A stretch of DNA of 64,000 bases, taken from Actinomadura hibisca NBRC 15177. Lineage in GTDB: Bacteria > Actinomycetota > Actinomycetes > Streptosporangiales > Streptosporangiaceae. Positions 17,141-26,402 of this stretch are shown here, one piece after another. The stretch's first letter is position 1. Each line of letters begins with the position of its first letter. Made by a program: the position numbers and the translations under genes. The notes beneath the pieces were generated by a model. The model was given only the letters and a program-made list of their open reading frames with translations. It did not search any database and was not told the DNA's origin. Where the stretch lies: NCBI RefSeq assembly GCF_001552635.1, contig NZ_BCRO01000062.1:1-64000 (forward strand), in the 5' to 3' direction.

Positions 17141-18565
17141 GTGGACCACTCCCGACTGCGGACCCTCACCGGGCCCCGCGCCGTCTGGCCGGCCGCGCTC
17201 GCCCTCGCGGGCGCGGCCCTCGCCGGATGCGGCGGCGGCCCCTCCACCGACACCGGCCGGGGCGCGAACGCCAAGAACGTCTCCCTGGTCGTCACCCGCA
17301 ACGCCATCGAGGGCGGCAAGAACTCCGCCGAGGCCGAATGGATCACCAGGACGGTGATCCCGAGGTTCGTCGCCGCGCAGAAGGCCAAGGGCGTCACCGC
17401 CAAGGTGACCTTCCGCGGCTCCGGCGTGGACGACGAGCCGTACAAGACCCGCCTCGCGCTCGACCTGAAGTCGCGGTCCGGCGCCGACATCATCGACATC
17501 GACGGCATCTGGGTCGGCGAGTTCGCCCAGGCCGGGTACATCCGGCCGCTGGGCGAGGTCGTCGGCGGCAAGGCCGACACCTGGGACGGGTGGGCGCAGA
17601 TCCCCAAGGCCGTCCAGGGGCTCGGCTCGTTCGACGGCAAGCGCTACGGTATCCCGTCCGGGACCGACGGCCGCGTGTTGTTCTTCAACAAGAAGCTGTT
17701 CGCGCGGGCCGGGCTTCCGGCGGACTGGCAGCCCAAGAGCTGGGCCGACCTGCTGACGGCCGGGCGCGCGCTGAAGAAGGTCCCCGGCGTCACCCCGATC
17801 CAGCTCAACGCGGGCACCCCCAGCGGCGAGGCCACCACCATGCAGGGCGTGCTGCCGCTGCTGGCCGGGGCGGGCGCGGAGATCTACTCCGGCGGCAAGT
17901 GGACCGGCGGCGGGACGGCGCTCAAGCAGGTCCTCGGCCTGTACTCGACCGTCTACCGGGAGGGGCTGGGCGACCCCAGGCTCCAGCAGGAGGCCAAGGG
18001 GCGCGACAAGTCGTTCGCCGAGTTCGCCAAGGGCCGCATCGGCGTCCTGGCCGAGAGCGACTACTTCTGGCGCGACGTGGTCAACCCCAAGACCGGCGTC
18101 GCCAAGATGCCGACGCGCGACCAGGACGTCGGGTACGCGCTGATCCCGGCCGTCGAGCCGGGCAAGGGCGTGCGCGGGCAGTCGTTCGTCAGCATGTCCG
18201 GCGGCCCGACGACCGTGCTGAACCCCAGCACCAAGTACCCGCAGCAGGCGTTCGAGCTGCTGACGTTCATGAACTCGCCGGAGATGCACCGGGCCCGCAC
18301 CGCCGGAACCCCCGAGATCACCTCCCGGACCGACGTCAACAAACAAATCCTGTCGGGTGACCCGCTGCTGGGCTTCATCGCCGACAAGGTGCTGCCGATC
18401 ACCTCCTACCGGCCGGGCCTCGCCGCCTACCCGCAGGTCTCCACCGCGTTGCAGGAGGCGACGGCGGGCGTGGTGTCGGGCCGCACGCCCGACGAGGCCG
18501 CCGCGCAGTACACGAAGAAGCTGGAAGGGATCGTCGGTGGCGCCGGCAACGTCACCACGCAGTAG
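17141..18565 (+). CDS. Sugar ABC transporter substrate-binding lipoprotein
   Basis: A 474-aa family-1 extracellular solute-binding protein. The signal peptide ends in the lipobox LAGC, with Cys30 as the lipidation site, so it is anchored outside the membrane. Typical features include DIIDIDGIWVGEFAQAGYI, YGIPSGTDGRVLFFNKKLF and WADLLTAGRALKK. The GTG start at 17141 has a strong AGGAGGT just upstream. It opens a four-gene importer operon (binding protein, two permeases, ATPase) that continues into a PHP phosphoesterase and an alpha-mannosidase, suggesting a mannose-containing ligand. Confidence 0.93.
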   Translation: MDHSRLRTLTGPRAVWPAALALAGAALAGCGGGPSTDTGRGANAKNVSLVVTRNAIEGGKNSAEAEWITRTVIPRFVAAQKAKGVTAKVTFRGSGVDDEPYKTRLALDLKSRSGADIIDIDGIWVGEFAQAGYIRPLGEVVGGKADTWDGWAQIPKAVQGLGSFDGKRYGIPSGTDGRVLFFNKKLFARAGLPADWQPKSWADLLTAGRALKKVPGVTPIQLNAGTPSGEATTMQGVLPLLAGAGAEIYSGGKWTGGGTALKQVLGLYSTVYREGLGDPRLQQEAKGRDKSFAEFAKGRIGVLAESDYFWRDVVNPKTGVAKMPTRDQDVGYALIPAVEPGKGVRGQSFVSMSGGPTTVLNPSTKYPQQAFELLTFMNSPEMHRARTAGTPEITSRTDVNKQILSGDPLLGFIADKVLPITSYRPGLAAYPQVSTALQEATAGVVSGRTPDEAAAQYTKKLEGIVGGAGNVTTQ

Positions 18566-19445
18566 CAGCTACGCCGACGACGCCGCCGGGCTCGGCAGGG
18601 GCCGCGCGGCGGCGTTCGTCGCGCCCGCGCTGGTGCTGGTCGCGGTGTTCCTGGTGTTCCCGGCGTTGTGGACGCTGTACCTCGGCACCACCGACTACCG
18701 GCTGACGGGCGTGGCCGCGAGCAGGCCCCAGTTCGTCGGGACCGACAACTACACCACCGTGCTCGGCGACGGGGAGTTCCACCGCTCGTTGTGGCTGACC
18801 GCGCAGTTCGTGCTCGGGTCGGCGATCGTCGGGCAGACGGTGCTGGGGTTCGCGCTGGCGTGGACGCTGCGCGACCGCACCGGCCCGTTGCGGCGGCTGG
18901 TGGAGGGGCTGGTGCTGCTGGCGTGGATCCTGCCCGGCTCGGTGATCGCGTTCCTGTGGATCGCGCTGCTGGACCGCGACGCCGGGACGCTGAACGCGCT
19001 GCTCGGCACGCCCGGTACCGCGTGGTTGCTGGACCATCCGATGGCGTGCGTCGTGGTGTTCAACGTCTGGCGCGGCACCGCGTTCTCGATGATGCTCTAC
19101 GGCGCGGCGCTCGGGAACGTTCCGCCGTCGCACCTGGAGACCGCGCGGCTGGCGGGCGCGTCCACCTGGCAGACGTTGCGCGACGCGGTGCTGCCGCGCA
19201 TCCGGGGGCACGTGCTGACGAGCCTGCTGCTGGTCAGCCTGTGGACCTTCAACGACTTCACGCCGTTCCTCATCACCGCCGGAGGCCCCGACCACCGCTC
19301 GGAGATCCTGTCGGTCTACGTCTACCGCACCGCGCTCGGCGACGGGCGGCTCGGCTTCGGCGCGGCCGTCTCGCTCATCATGATCCTCGTCAACCTGGTG
19401 ATCGCGCTGCTGTACCTGCGCGCGCTGCGCGGGCGGTCCGCGTGA
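18537..19445 (+). CDS. Sugar ABC transporter permease 1 (MalF/UgpA type)
   Basis: A 302-aa inner-membrane protein with six predicted helices and the binding-protein-dependent transport EAA-type loop LETARLAGASTWQTLRDAVLPRI. The GTG at 18537, with a GAAGGGA site, lies within the end of the binding-protein gene (29-bp overlap); the first hydrophobic helix begins about 25 residues later. The segment ENVPPSH-like GNVPPSHLETA precedes the EAA loop that contacts the ATPase. Confidence 0.9.
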   Translation: MAPATSPRSSSYADDAAGLGRGRAAAFVAPALVLVAVFLVFPALWTLYLGTTDYRLTGVAASRPQFVGTDNYTTVLGDGEFHRSLWLTAQFVLGSAIVGQTVLGFALAWTLRDRTGPLRRLVEGLVLLAWILPGSVIAFLWIALLDRDAGTLNALLGTPGTAWLLDHPMACVVVFNVWRGTAFSMMLYGAALGNVPPSHLETARLAGASTWQTLRDAVLPRIRGHVLTSLLLVSLWTFNDFTPFLITAGGPDHRSEILSVYVYRTALGDGRLGFGAAVSLIMILVNLVIALLYLRALRGRSA

Positions 19446-20263
19446 CGGCCCGCACGCTGCTGCGCCGCATCGGCCTCGCGACGTTCCTGTCAGCGGTGCT
19501 GGGCTTCTTCGCGCTGCCGCTGCTGTGGCTGGCGTCGGCCCCCTTCGACGCCAGCCCCGAGATCACCGCGTCGGTGCCGGAGTTCACCCTGCGCAACTTC
19601 CGCGTGCTGCTGGACAACCCCTACGCGCTCGCCTCGCTGCGCAACTCGGCGCTGCTGGCGGCCGGGACCGCCGCACTGGTGGTGACGAGCGCGGCGCTGG
19701 CGGCGTACGCGCTCAGCCGGGTGCGGGTGCCCGGCCGCGACGCGCTGCTGTACCTGCTGCTCCTGCTGTCGTCGATCATCACCGGGACGGCGGCGATGGT
19801 GCCGGTGTTCCTGCTGGCCTTCAACCTGCACCTGATCGACTCCCGGCTCGGCGTCGTCCTGGTGCTGACCGGCGGCCTGCTGCCCACCGCGATCTTCATC
19901 CTCAAGGACTTCACCGACGCGACCCCGCCCTCCTACGAGGAGGCCGCCCGGGTGTTCGGCGCGACCCCGCTCCAGGTGTTGCGGCACGTGGTCGCGCCGG
20001 TGATCCGGCCGGGCCTCGCGACGGTCGCGGTGTGGACGGTCGCGCAGGTGTGGGGCGACTTCCTGATGCCGTTCCTGCTGCTGCGCGACCCGGACAAGGC
20101 CCCGGCCGCGGTGGTCATGTACACCTTCTACACCGAGGGCGGCCAGCCGGACCTGCCGCTGATCTCGACGTTCTCGCTGCTGTACGCCCTGCCGGTGGTG
20201 GCGATGTACCTGCTGGTCAGCCGCCGCTACGGGATGCGCTTCCACGGAGGGATCAAACGCTGA
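19442..20263 (+). CDS. Sugar ABC transporter permease 2 (MalG/UgpE type)
   Basis: A 273-aa six-helix permease starting at a GTG that overlaps the previous stop (GTGA). The MalG signatures are FTLRNFRVLLDNPYAL near the N-terminus, the helix AAYALSRVRVPGRDALL, and the EAA loop YEEAARVFGATPLQVLRHV. The C-terminus ends SRRYGMRFHGGIKR, the region that in maltose systems interacts with the ATPase. It forms a heterodimer with permease 1. Confidence 0.92.
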   Translation: MTARTLLRRIGLATFLSAVLGFFALPLLWLASAPFDASPEITASVPEFTLRNFRVLLDNPYALASLRNSALLAAGTAALVVTSAALAAYALSRVRVPGRDALLYLLLLLSSIITGTAAMVPVFLLAFNLHLIDSRLGVVLVLTGGLLPTAIFILKDFTDATPPSYEEAARVFGATPLQVLRHVVAPVIRPGLATVAVWTVAQVWGDFLMPFLLLRDPDKAPAAVVMYTFYTEGGQPDLPLISTFSLLYALPVVAMYLLVSRRYGMRFHGGIKR

Positions 20264-21351
20264 TGGCGGGCATAGCGCTGCGCGGGCTGACCAAGGACTA
20301 CCCGGGCGGGGTGCGGGCGGTGGACGGCCTGGACCTCGACATCGCCGACGGGGCGTTCTTCGCGCTGCTGGGGCCGTCGGGCTGCGGCAAGACCACGCTG
20401 CTGCGCACCGTCGCGGGGCTGGAGACCGCGAGCGCCGGGACGGTGCGGATCGGCGACGCCGACGTGACGCGCGTCCCGCCGGGCCGTCGCGACGTGGGGA
20501 TGGTGTTCCAGGACTACGCGCTGTTCCCGCACATGACGGTGGCCGACAACATCGCCTACCCGCTGCGGATCAAGAAGGTGGGCCGCGACGAGCGCCACGC
20601 GGCCGCCGGGGAGGTGGCGGCCGAACTGGGCCTGGGCACGCTGCTGGCGCGCCGTCCGGGGGAGTTGTCGGGCGGTCAGCAGCAGCGGGTGGCGCTGGCG
20701 CGGGCGATGGCGGCGCGACCGAAGGTGTTCCTGCTGGACGAGCCGCTGTCCAACCTGGACGCCCGGCTGCGGCTGGAGGCGCGTACGTTCCTGAAGCGCC
20801 TGCAACGCGAGCTGGGCGTGACGACCGTCTTCGTGACGCACGACCAGGCGGAGGCGCTGGCGATGGCCGACCGGATGGCGGTGATGCGCGACGGCCGGGT
20901 GGAACAGGTGGGAACACCCGCGGAGGTGTTCCGGCGCCCGGCGAACCTGTTCGTGGCGTCGTTCATCGGATCGACGCCGATGAACCTGCTGCCCGCGCGC
21001 GCCACGGCGGAAGGGATCGAGGCCGGGGGAGCGGTGCTGCCTCATCCCGCGCCGGGCGTGACGGACGGGGAGCTGGTGTACGGGGTGCGCCCGGAGTACC
21101 TGGACGGCTCGACGGAACCGGTGGAGGGCGCGTTCGAGGGCCGTGTCGCCGTGGTCGAGAACCTGGGTAGTACGTCACTGGTGACCATCGACACGGGGCG
21201 GTCCGACCGGGCGGGAGAGCTGGTGCACGTGGTGGTCGGCGAAGGCGAGGAACCCGAACCGGGGACAAGCCTGTGGGCCCGCCCTCGTCCGGGCCGCGCG
21301 CTGCTGTTCCGGGACGGGGAACTGGTGGGCGGACGGCTGGAAAAGACGTGA
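20263..21351 (+). CDS. Sugar ABC transporter ATPase (MalK/UgpC/MsmK type)
   Basis: A 362-aa cytoplasmic ATPase. It has Walker A GPSGCGKTTLL, Q-loop FQDYALFPHMTV, signature LSGGQQQRVALARA, Walker B VFLLDEPLSNLD, the H-loop THDQAEA and a C-terminal TOBE/regulatory domain (YGVRPEYL). Having its own ATPase in the operon is notable, since many actinobacterial sugar importers share a distant MsiK. The ATG overlaps the previous TGA. Confidence 0.95.
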   Translation: MAGIALRGLTKDYPGGVRAVDGLDLDIADGAFFALLGPSGCGKTTLLRTVAGLETASAGTVRIGDADVTRVPPGRRDVGMVFQDYALFPHMTVADNIAYPLRIKKVGRDERHAAAGEVAAELGLGTLLARRPGELSGGQQQRVALARAMAARPKVFLLDEPLSNLDARLRLEARTFLKRLQRELGVTTVFVTHDQAEALAMADRMAVMRDGRVEQVGTPAEVFRRPANLFVASFIGSTPMNLLPARATAEGIEAGGAVLPHPAPGVTDGELVYGVRPEYLDGSTEPVEGAFEGRVAVVENLGSTSLVTIDTGRSDRAGELVHVVVGEGEEPEPGTSLWARPRPGRALLFRDGELVGGRLEKT

Positions 21352-21419
21352 CGGCGAGCGCAGCGGCAAAGGGGACGTCGAGCGCAGCGACAGGCAGGAC
21401 GGCAAGCGGCCTGCTGTGC

Positions 21420-21456
21420 GGGATGTCGAGCAGACCGGCGTGCGGAGCGACATCCC
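21420..21456 (+). promoter_or_regulatory. Leader hairpin before the PHP gene
   Basis: GGGATGTCG (21420-21428) and CGACATCCC (21448-21456) form a perfect 9-bp inverted repeat with a 19-nt loop. It ends five bases before the GGAGG of the PHP gene, in a 121-bp gap that also holds two imperfect copies of GAGCGCAGCG. It could attenuate expression between the importer and the enzyme genes, or be an operator. Confidence 0.4.
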
Positions 21457-21472
21457 CCAGGGAGGCTGCGTG

Positions 21473-22669
21473 ATGGCCGAAGAGACCGTCCTCCGGGGCC
21501 GCTGGACGCTGGAGGACCGCGTGGCCGCGCCGCTGCGCGAGCTGCCGTTCGAAGTGCGGCCCGGCACCGCCGCGATCACCGTGCGACTCATCCACCAGGA
21601 CGGCGTCATCGACCTGGGCTGCGCGGGACCGGACGGGTTCCGCGGCTGGTCAGGAGGCGCCCGCGACGAGTACACGATCACCACGGCATGGGCGACGCCC
21701 GGCTACCTGCCCGGCGAACCCGAACCCGGCGTCTGGCACGTCTGGCTCGGACTGCACCGCGTCCCGCCCGAAGGCGCGCCGTACGAGGTCACGATCACCA
21801 CCTCCGACACCCCGCCGCCGACCCCGGCCGTCAAGCACCCGCCCGCCTCGTCCCGCCCGGCACGCCGCGACCTGCCCGCGCCCGCCGGAACGCGCTGGCT
21901 GGCCGGTGACCTGCACGCCCACACCGTGCACAGCGACGGGACGCTGACCGTGCCCGAGCTGGCCGCGCTCGCCGTCGCGCAGGGGCTGGACTTCCTGGCC
22001 GTCACCGACCACAACACCGTCAGCCACCACGCCGAGCTGCCCGCCGCGTCCCGCCGTCTGGGCGTGGCGCTGCTGCCGGGCCAGGAGGTCACCACCGACC
22101 TCGGGCACGCCAACGTGTTCGGCGACGTGGGCTGGGTGGACTTCCGCCGCCCGTCCGCCGACTGGGCCGCGCACGGCGGCCTGATGTCGATCAACCACCC
22201 GCTCGGCGGCGACTGCGCCTGGCGGCGGCCGATGCCGCCCGAGGCGCGCCCCCGGTTCGTCGAGGTGTGGCATTCCTCGTGGTGGGACCGCACGTGGGGC
22301 GCGCCGCTGTCGTGGGCGGAGTTGTGGCGTCCGGACGTCGTCCCGCTCGGCGGCAGCGACTTCCACGACCCCGCCCAGCACAAGACGCTGGGCGAACCCA
22401 CCACCTGGGTGCTCGCCGAGGACGACTCACCCGACGCCGTGCTGGCCGCGATGGCGACGGGCCGGGTCGCGGTCTCGGCGGGCCGGAACGCGCCGGTGCT
22501 GCTGCGCGTGGACGACGAACTGCTCGCCCTGGACGCCGACGGCACGGTCCTGGTCCGCCCCGACGGCCGCCGCCACGCGATGCGCGGCGACCACGTCCGC
22601 CTGCCCGCCGCCCCGGGAGCCCACCACCTGGAGAGCGCCCGCAACGAGGTGATCGCCCTATGCGGCTGA
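21473..22669 (+). CDS. PHP-domain metallo-phosphoesterase (CehA/McbA type)
   Basis: A 398-aa cytoplasmic protein. After a beta-rich N-terminal domain of about 130 residues comes a PHP domain: GDLHAHTVHSDGTLTVPELA (the HxH metal motif), FLAVTDHNTVSHH, a ligand-bearing INHP, and GGSDFHDP near the end. PHP proteins of this class hydrolyse phosphoesters with a multinuclear metal centre. Position between a sugar importer and a mannosidase suggests a phosphorylated or glycerophosphodiester-linked glycan as substrate, which is inference. The ATG at 21473 follows GGAGG by seven bases. Confidence 0.85.
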   Translation: MAEETVLRGRWTLEDRVAAPLRELPFEVRPGTAAITVRLIHQDGVIDLGCAGPDGFRGWSGGARDEYTITTAWATPGYLPGEPEPGVWHVWLGLHRVPPEGAPYEVTITTSDTPPPTPAVKHPPASSRPARRDLPAPAGTRWLAGDLHAHTVHSDGTLTVPELAALAVAQGLDFLAVTDHNTVSHHAELPAASRRLGVALLPGQEVTTDLGHANVFGDVGWVDFRRPSADWAAHGGLMSINHPLGGDCAWRRPMPPEARPRFVEVWHSSWWDRTWGAPLSWAELWRPDVVPLGGSDFHDPAQHKTLGEPTTWVLAEDDSPDAVLAAMATGRVAVSAGRNAPVLLRVDDELLALDADGTVLVRPDGRRHAMRGDHVRLPAAPGAHHLESARNEVIALCG

Positions 22670-22739
22670 CCCACGCCATCCCCTGTCCGGAGAGCGCCCC
22701 CAGCGACGCGGAGGTGATCGCGCTATGCGGCTGACCCCT
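22629..22739 (+). repeat. 65-bp tandem duplication of the PHP/mannosidase gene junction
   Basis: The block running from GAGAGCGCCC through GAGGTGATCGC and CTATGCGGCTGACCC occurs twice, with ATGCGGCTGACC at 22660 and 22725, 65 bp apart. The first copy carries the PHP stop codon and an ATG that opens a 24-codon frame ending EVIALCG, the same peptide that ends the PHP protein. The second copy carries the mannosidase start. The junction, including its coupling start, has been duplicated. Confidence 0.8.
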
Positions 22740-25448
22740 GACCCCAACGGCACCGCTCCCATCGTGGTCGTCCCGCACACCCACTGGGACCGCGAGTGGT
22801 ACCTCCCCTTCCAGCGGTTCCGGCTGCGCCTGGTCGCGCTGCTGGACGGTGTCCTCGACCGCATGGAGGCCGACCCGCGCTGGCACTTCACCCTGGACGG
22901 CCAGATGGCCGCCGTGGACGACTACCTGGAGATCCGCCCCGAGCGCCGCGACCGGCTGGCCGCCCTCGTGCGGTCGGGGCGGCTGGCGGTCGGGCCGTGG
23001 CAGATCCTGCACGACGAGTTCCTGTGCTCGGGCGAGACCATGGTCCGCAACCTGGAACTGGGCCTGCGCCGCGCCGCCGAGCTGGGCGCGGCGATGCCCG
23101 TCGGCTACCTGCCCGACCAGTTCGGGCACTGCGCGCAGACCCCGCAGATCCTGCGGCAGGCCGGGATCGTGCACGCGTGCGTCTGGCGGGGCGTCCCGGT
23201 GGCCGTGACCGGCACGGTGTTCGCGTGGGAGTCGCCGGACGGCAGCGCCGTCCGCACCCGCTACCTGCCCGAAGGCGGCTACGGCAACGCGGCCGCGCTG
23301 TTCGAGGACCCGGCGCTGCTGCCACGCCGCGCCGCCGACCTCGCCGAGCGGATGCGGGCCTGGCAGCCGGGCGGCGGCCCCGTCCTGGCGATGTACGGCT
23401 CCGACCACGCCGCGCCCGCCCCGGACCTCGCCGACCGCCTCGACGCGTCCGGCCTGCCCATGCGGCTGGACACCCTGGCGGGCTTCTTCGCGACCGAAAG
23501 CACCGACGTCACGGGCCTTCCGCGCATAAGGGGCGAACTGCGCTCACACGCCCGCGCCAACATCCTGCCGGGCGTGCTGTCGGCGCGAATGCCGCTGAAA
23601 CAGGCCATGGGCCGCGCCGAACGTCTCGTCGAACGCTACGCCGAGCCCCTGGACGCGCTGTGGTGGTCGGGCTCGGCGCGGCGCTTCCTGGACATGGCCT
23701 GGCGACGCCTGGTCGAGGTGAGCTGCCACGACTCGGTGACCGGCTGCGGCAGCGACGAGACCGCCGAGCAGGTGGCCGCGCGGATGGCCGAGGCCGGGCA
23801 GCTCGGCCGGGCGGTGTGCGACCTGGTGACGTCGGGCCTGGCGGCGGCGGTCCCGGTGGACGGGCACCTGGTGTTCAATCCGAGCCCGGCGCGGCGCGCG
23901 GGCCTGGTCGTGCTGGACGTGCCGGGCGGCACCGCGCCGGTGGCGCTGCGGGACGCCTCGGGCGCGGTCCTGGCGGCGCAGACGCTGGAGTCGGCCCCGA
24001 CCGTGCTGGACGACGCGGTGCACCCGGCCGCCGACCTGCCGCTGGTCCTGAGCCGGGTGTACGGGCGGGTGCTGTTCGGCCAGGAAGTACGCGCCTGGTC
24101 CGTAACCGACCAAACACTCACCTTCTACGTGACGAGTCGAGCCGAAGGCCCGTTCGACATCGCCGACGTGACAACAGCACTGCGCGACGCCCAAGGCGAC
24201 TGGCGGGTGCGCATCCTGGCCGACCCCCGGCACACCGTGGCCGCGCTGGTAGCGGCCCCACCTCTGGGGATCACCTCCGTCCACCCCGACCCGACGGCCC
24301 TCGCACCCGAGATCACCGCTCCCGTCCGCGTCGAGGAAGGCGCGCTGGACAACGGCCTGCTGCGCGTGGAAGCACGCGGGGACGGCACGCTCGCCCTGCA
24401 CACCCCCGACGGCCAGGTGATCGAGGGCCTGGCCCGCCTGGTGGACGGCGGCGACCTGGGCGACTCCTACAACTACGCCCCGCCCGCCCAAGACCGACTG
24501 ATCGAAGCCCCCTTGACCGCCCGGCTGGAACCGGTCTGGAACGGCCCGCTGGTAGCGGCGTTCGACCTGGTGCGCACCTACCGCTGGCCCGCCGCCGGAG
24601 ACCCGTTCGCCGACGCCCGCACGGCGGCTGAGGAAGAGATCGCGGTCACGACGCGCGTGGAGTTGCGAGCAGGCGAGCCGTTCCTCCGCCTGGGGCTCGC
24701 GTTCGACAACCGTTGCGCCGACCACCGGGTGCGGCTGCACCTGCCGCTGCCGCGCGAGGCGCACTCGTCGTTCGCCGAGGGCCAGTTCGCGGTGGTGGAG
24801 CGGGGCCTGAGCGCCGAGGGTGGCTTCGGGGAACGCCCACTACCGACCTTCCCGGCGTCGGGCTTCGCGGCGGCGGGCGGCCTGGCGGTGCTCCTGGAGC
24901 ATTCGACGGAGTACGAGGTCGCGGACAACGAACTGGCGGTGACGCTCCTGCGCTCGATCGGCTACCTGTCCCGCGACCGCAACGCCTACCGCGACCAGCC
25001 CGCCGGACCGCAACTCCCCACCCCGACCGCGCAGTGCCGGGGCGAGTACACCATGGGCCTGGCCGTCATGCCGTACCCGGGCGCCCGGCCGGGCGACGAG
25101 GTACTGGCCGCCGCCGAGACGTACCAGCACGACCTGCTCACCTCGCCCGGCTACGGCCCGCGCGACGCCGCACTACCGCCCGCCCACGCGGGCCTGGAGC
25201 TGTCAGGACCGGGCGTGGTGCTGACGAGCCTGCGCGAACAAGACGGCTGGATCGAAGTACGCCTCGTAGCCGAACGGCCCGAACCGACAACGGCGGTGCT
25301 GCACGGCACGTTCAGCGAAGCGACCCGCGCCGACATACTGAGCCGCCCGACCGCGCCCCTGCCCGTCACGCAAGGCAAAACGACGGTGCCCCTACGCCCC
25401 TGGGAAATAGCGACCATCCGCCTACGCCTGACAACAACCCCAAACTGA
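22725..25448 (+). CDS. Alpha-mannosidase, GH38 family
   Basis: A 907-aa glycoside hydrolase with no signal peptide, so it acts in the cytoplasm on imported substrate. The catalytic domain opens VVVPHTHWDREWYLPFQRF. GYLPDQFGH holds the nucleophile Asp131, and RFLDMAWR and SCHDSVTGCGSDE carry the family's metal and substrate residues. The C-terminal half is the beta-sandwich region of GH38 enzymes. It may hydrolyse alpha-linked mannose from oligosaccharides or mannosyl-glycerol-type compounds brought in by the upstream importer. The ATG at 22725 lies in the second copy of the duplicated junction. Confidence 0.93.
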   Translation: MRLTPDPNGTAPIVVVPHTHWDREWYLPFQRFRLRLVALLDGVLDRMEADPRWHFTLDGQMAAVDDYLEIRPERRDRLAALVRSGRLAVGPWQILHDEFLCSGETMVRNLELGLRRAAELGAAMPVGYLPDQFGHCAQTPQILRQAGIVHACVWRGVPVAVTGTVFAWESPDGSAVRTRYLPEGGYGNAAALFEDPALLPRRAADLAERMRAWQPGGGPVLAMYGSDHAAPAPDLADRLDASGLPMRLDTLAGFFATESTDVTGLPRIRGELRSHARANILPGVLSARMPLKQAMGRAERLVERYAEPLDALWWSGSARRFLDMAWRRLVEVSCHDSVTGCGSDETAEQVAARMAEAGQLGRAVCDLVTSGLAAAVPVDGHLVFNPSPARRAGLVVLDVPGGTAPVALRDASGAVLAAQTLESAPTVLDDAVHPAADLPLVLSRVYGRVLFGQEVRAWSVTDQTLTFYVTSRAEGPFDIADVTTALRDAQGDWRVRILADPRHTVAALVAAPPLGITSVHPDPTALAPEITAPVRVEEGALDNGLLRVEARGDGTLALHTPDGQVIEGLARLVDGGDLGDSYNYAPPAQDRLIEAPLTARLEPVWNGPLVAAFDLVRTYRWPAAGDPFADARTAAEEEIAVTTRVELRAGEPFLRLGLAFDNRCADHRVRLHLPLPREAHSSFAEGQFAVVERGLSAEGGFGERPLPTFPASGFAAAGGLAVLLEHSTEYEVADNELAVTLLRSIGYLSRDRNAYRDQPAGPQLPTPTAQCRGEYTMGLAVMPYPGARPGDEVLAAAETYQHDLLTSPGYGPRDAALPPAHAGLELSGPGVVLTSLREQDGWIEVRLVAERPEPTTAVLHGTFSEATRADILSRPTAPLPVTQGKTTVPLRPWEIATIRLRLTTTPN

Positions 25449-25465
25449 CCAGACGCCCAACCACG

Positions 25466-26227
25466 TCAGAGCGTCACGGTGGCCCGCCGCCCCGCCTCGT
25501 CGGCCGCCATCGCCGCGCCCACGATCCCCGCGTGGTTCACCAGCGCCGCCGGGACGATGGACGCCCGCACGCCCTCGATCAGCGGCAGGAACTTGTCGGC
25601 CTTCTTGCTCACCCCGCCGCCCACGATGAACAGCGACGGGGAGATCAGCGCCTCCAGCCGCACCAGGTACTCGCTCAGCCGCTCGGCCCACTTCTCCCAG
25701 CTCAGGTCATGGTCCTCGCGGGCCTTGGCCGACGCGCGGTGCTCGGCGTCCTTGCCCCGGATCTCCAGGTGCCCGAACTCGGTGTTGGGCAGCAGCACCC
25801 CGTCGGTGAACAGCGCGCTGCCGATCCCGGTGCCCAGCGTCAGCACCGCCACCGTGCCCCTCTGGCCGCGTCCCGCGCCCAGCCGCATCTCCGCGATCCC
25901 GGCGGCGTCGGCGTCGTTCAGCACGGTCACCGTCCGGCCGGTGGCCTCGGCGAACAGCGTGGCGGCGTCGGTGCCGATCCACGCCTTGTCCACGTTGGCC
26001 GCCGACAACGTCACCCCGTCGATCACCACACCGGGGTAGGTGACCCCCACCGGGCCGTCCCCGCCGAAGTGCGAGGTGATCTCCGCCAGCACCGCCGCCA
26101 CGGCCGCGGGCGTGGCGGGTTGCGGGGTCTCGACGCGCAACCGGTCCGCGGTGAACTCCCCGGACGCCAGATCCACCGGCGCGCCCTTGATCCCCGACCC
26201 GCCGATATCGATACCGAGCATGTTCAT
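25466..26227 (-). CDS. ppgK: Polyphosphate glucokinase
   Basis: A 253-aa ROK-fold kinase that phosphorylates glucose with polyphosphate (and usually ATP), typical of Actinobacteria. It shows [16 protein letters not shown] (phosphate-binding), [19 protein letters not shown] (catalytic Asp), [12 protein letters not shown] and LEIRGKDAE. It converges on the alpha-mannosidase 17 bp away and could phosphorylate the hexose released, although mannose specificity is not visible. The ATG at 26227 has AAGGG upstream; a second ATG is two codons in. Divergent from sthA. Confidence 0.93.
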   Translation of the reverse strand: MNMLGIDIGGSGIKGAPVDLASGEFTADRLRVETPQPATPAAVAAVLAEITSHFGGDGPVGVTYPGVVIDGVTLSAANVDKAWIGTDAATLFAEATGRTVTVLNDADAAGIAEMRLGAGRGQRGTVAVLTLGTGIGSALFTDGVLLPNTEFGHLEIRGKDAEHRASAKAREDHDLSWEKWAERLSEYLVRLEALISPSLFIVGGGVSKKADKFLPLIEGVRASIVPAALVNHAGIVGAAMAADEAGRRATVTL

Positions 26228-26369
26228 GGCCTACCCTTGCCCGATCTCCGCGCGTCTAAAGGAACGGGCAAGTTCCGCCACCGGCACCGCACGGGCGAAA
26301 CAACCGCGTACCGGGGCAAAGGCGCCCTCGATGCGCCACCGTCGGGAATCCGTCCCCGCCAGGCCCTTA

Positions 26370-26385
26370 TGTGATCGCGCTCACG
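26370..26385. promoter_or_regulatory. Crp-type site upstream of sthA
   Basis: TGTGATCGCGCTCACG matches the Crp/FNR-family consensus TGTGA-N6-TCACA at 15 of 16 positions counting free spacer bases; one base of the right half-site differs. It lies 17 bp before the sthA start and within the 175-bp divergent ppgK/sthA gap, where a bound regulator would block or modulate sthA transcription. Confidence 0.65.
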
Positions 26386-26402
26386 CCGCCAGACTGGAGG
26401 TC

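Noticed and set aside
22660-22734. 24-codon frame as a real gene
   Set aside because: It arises from the 65-bp duplication of the gene junction and repeats the end of the PHP protein.
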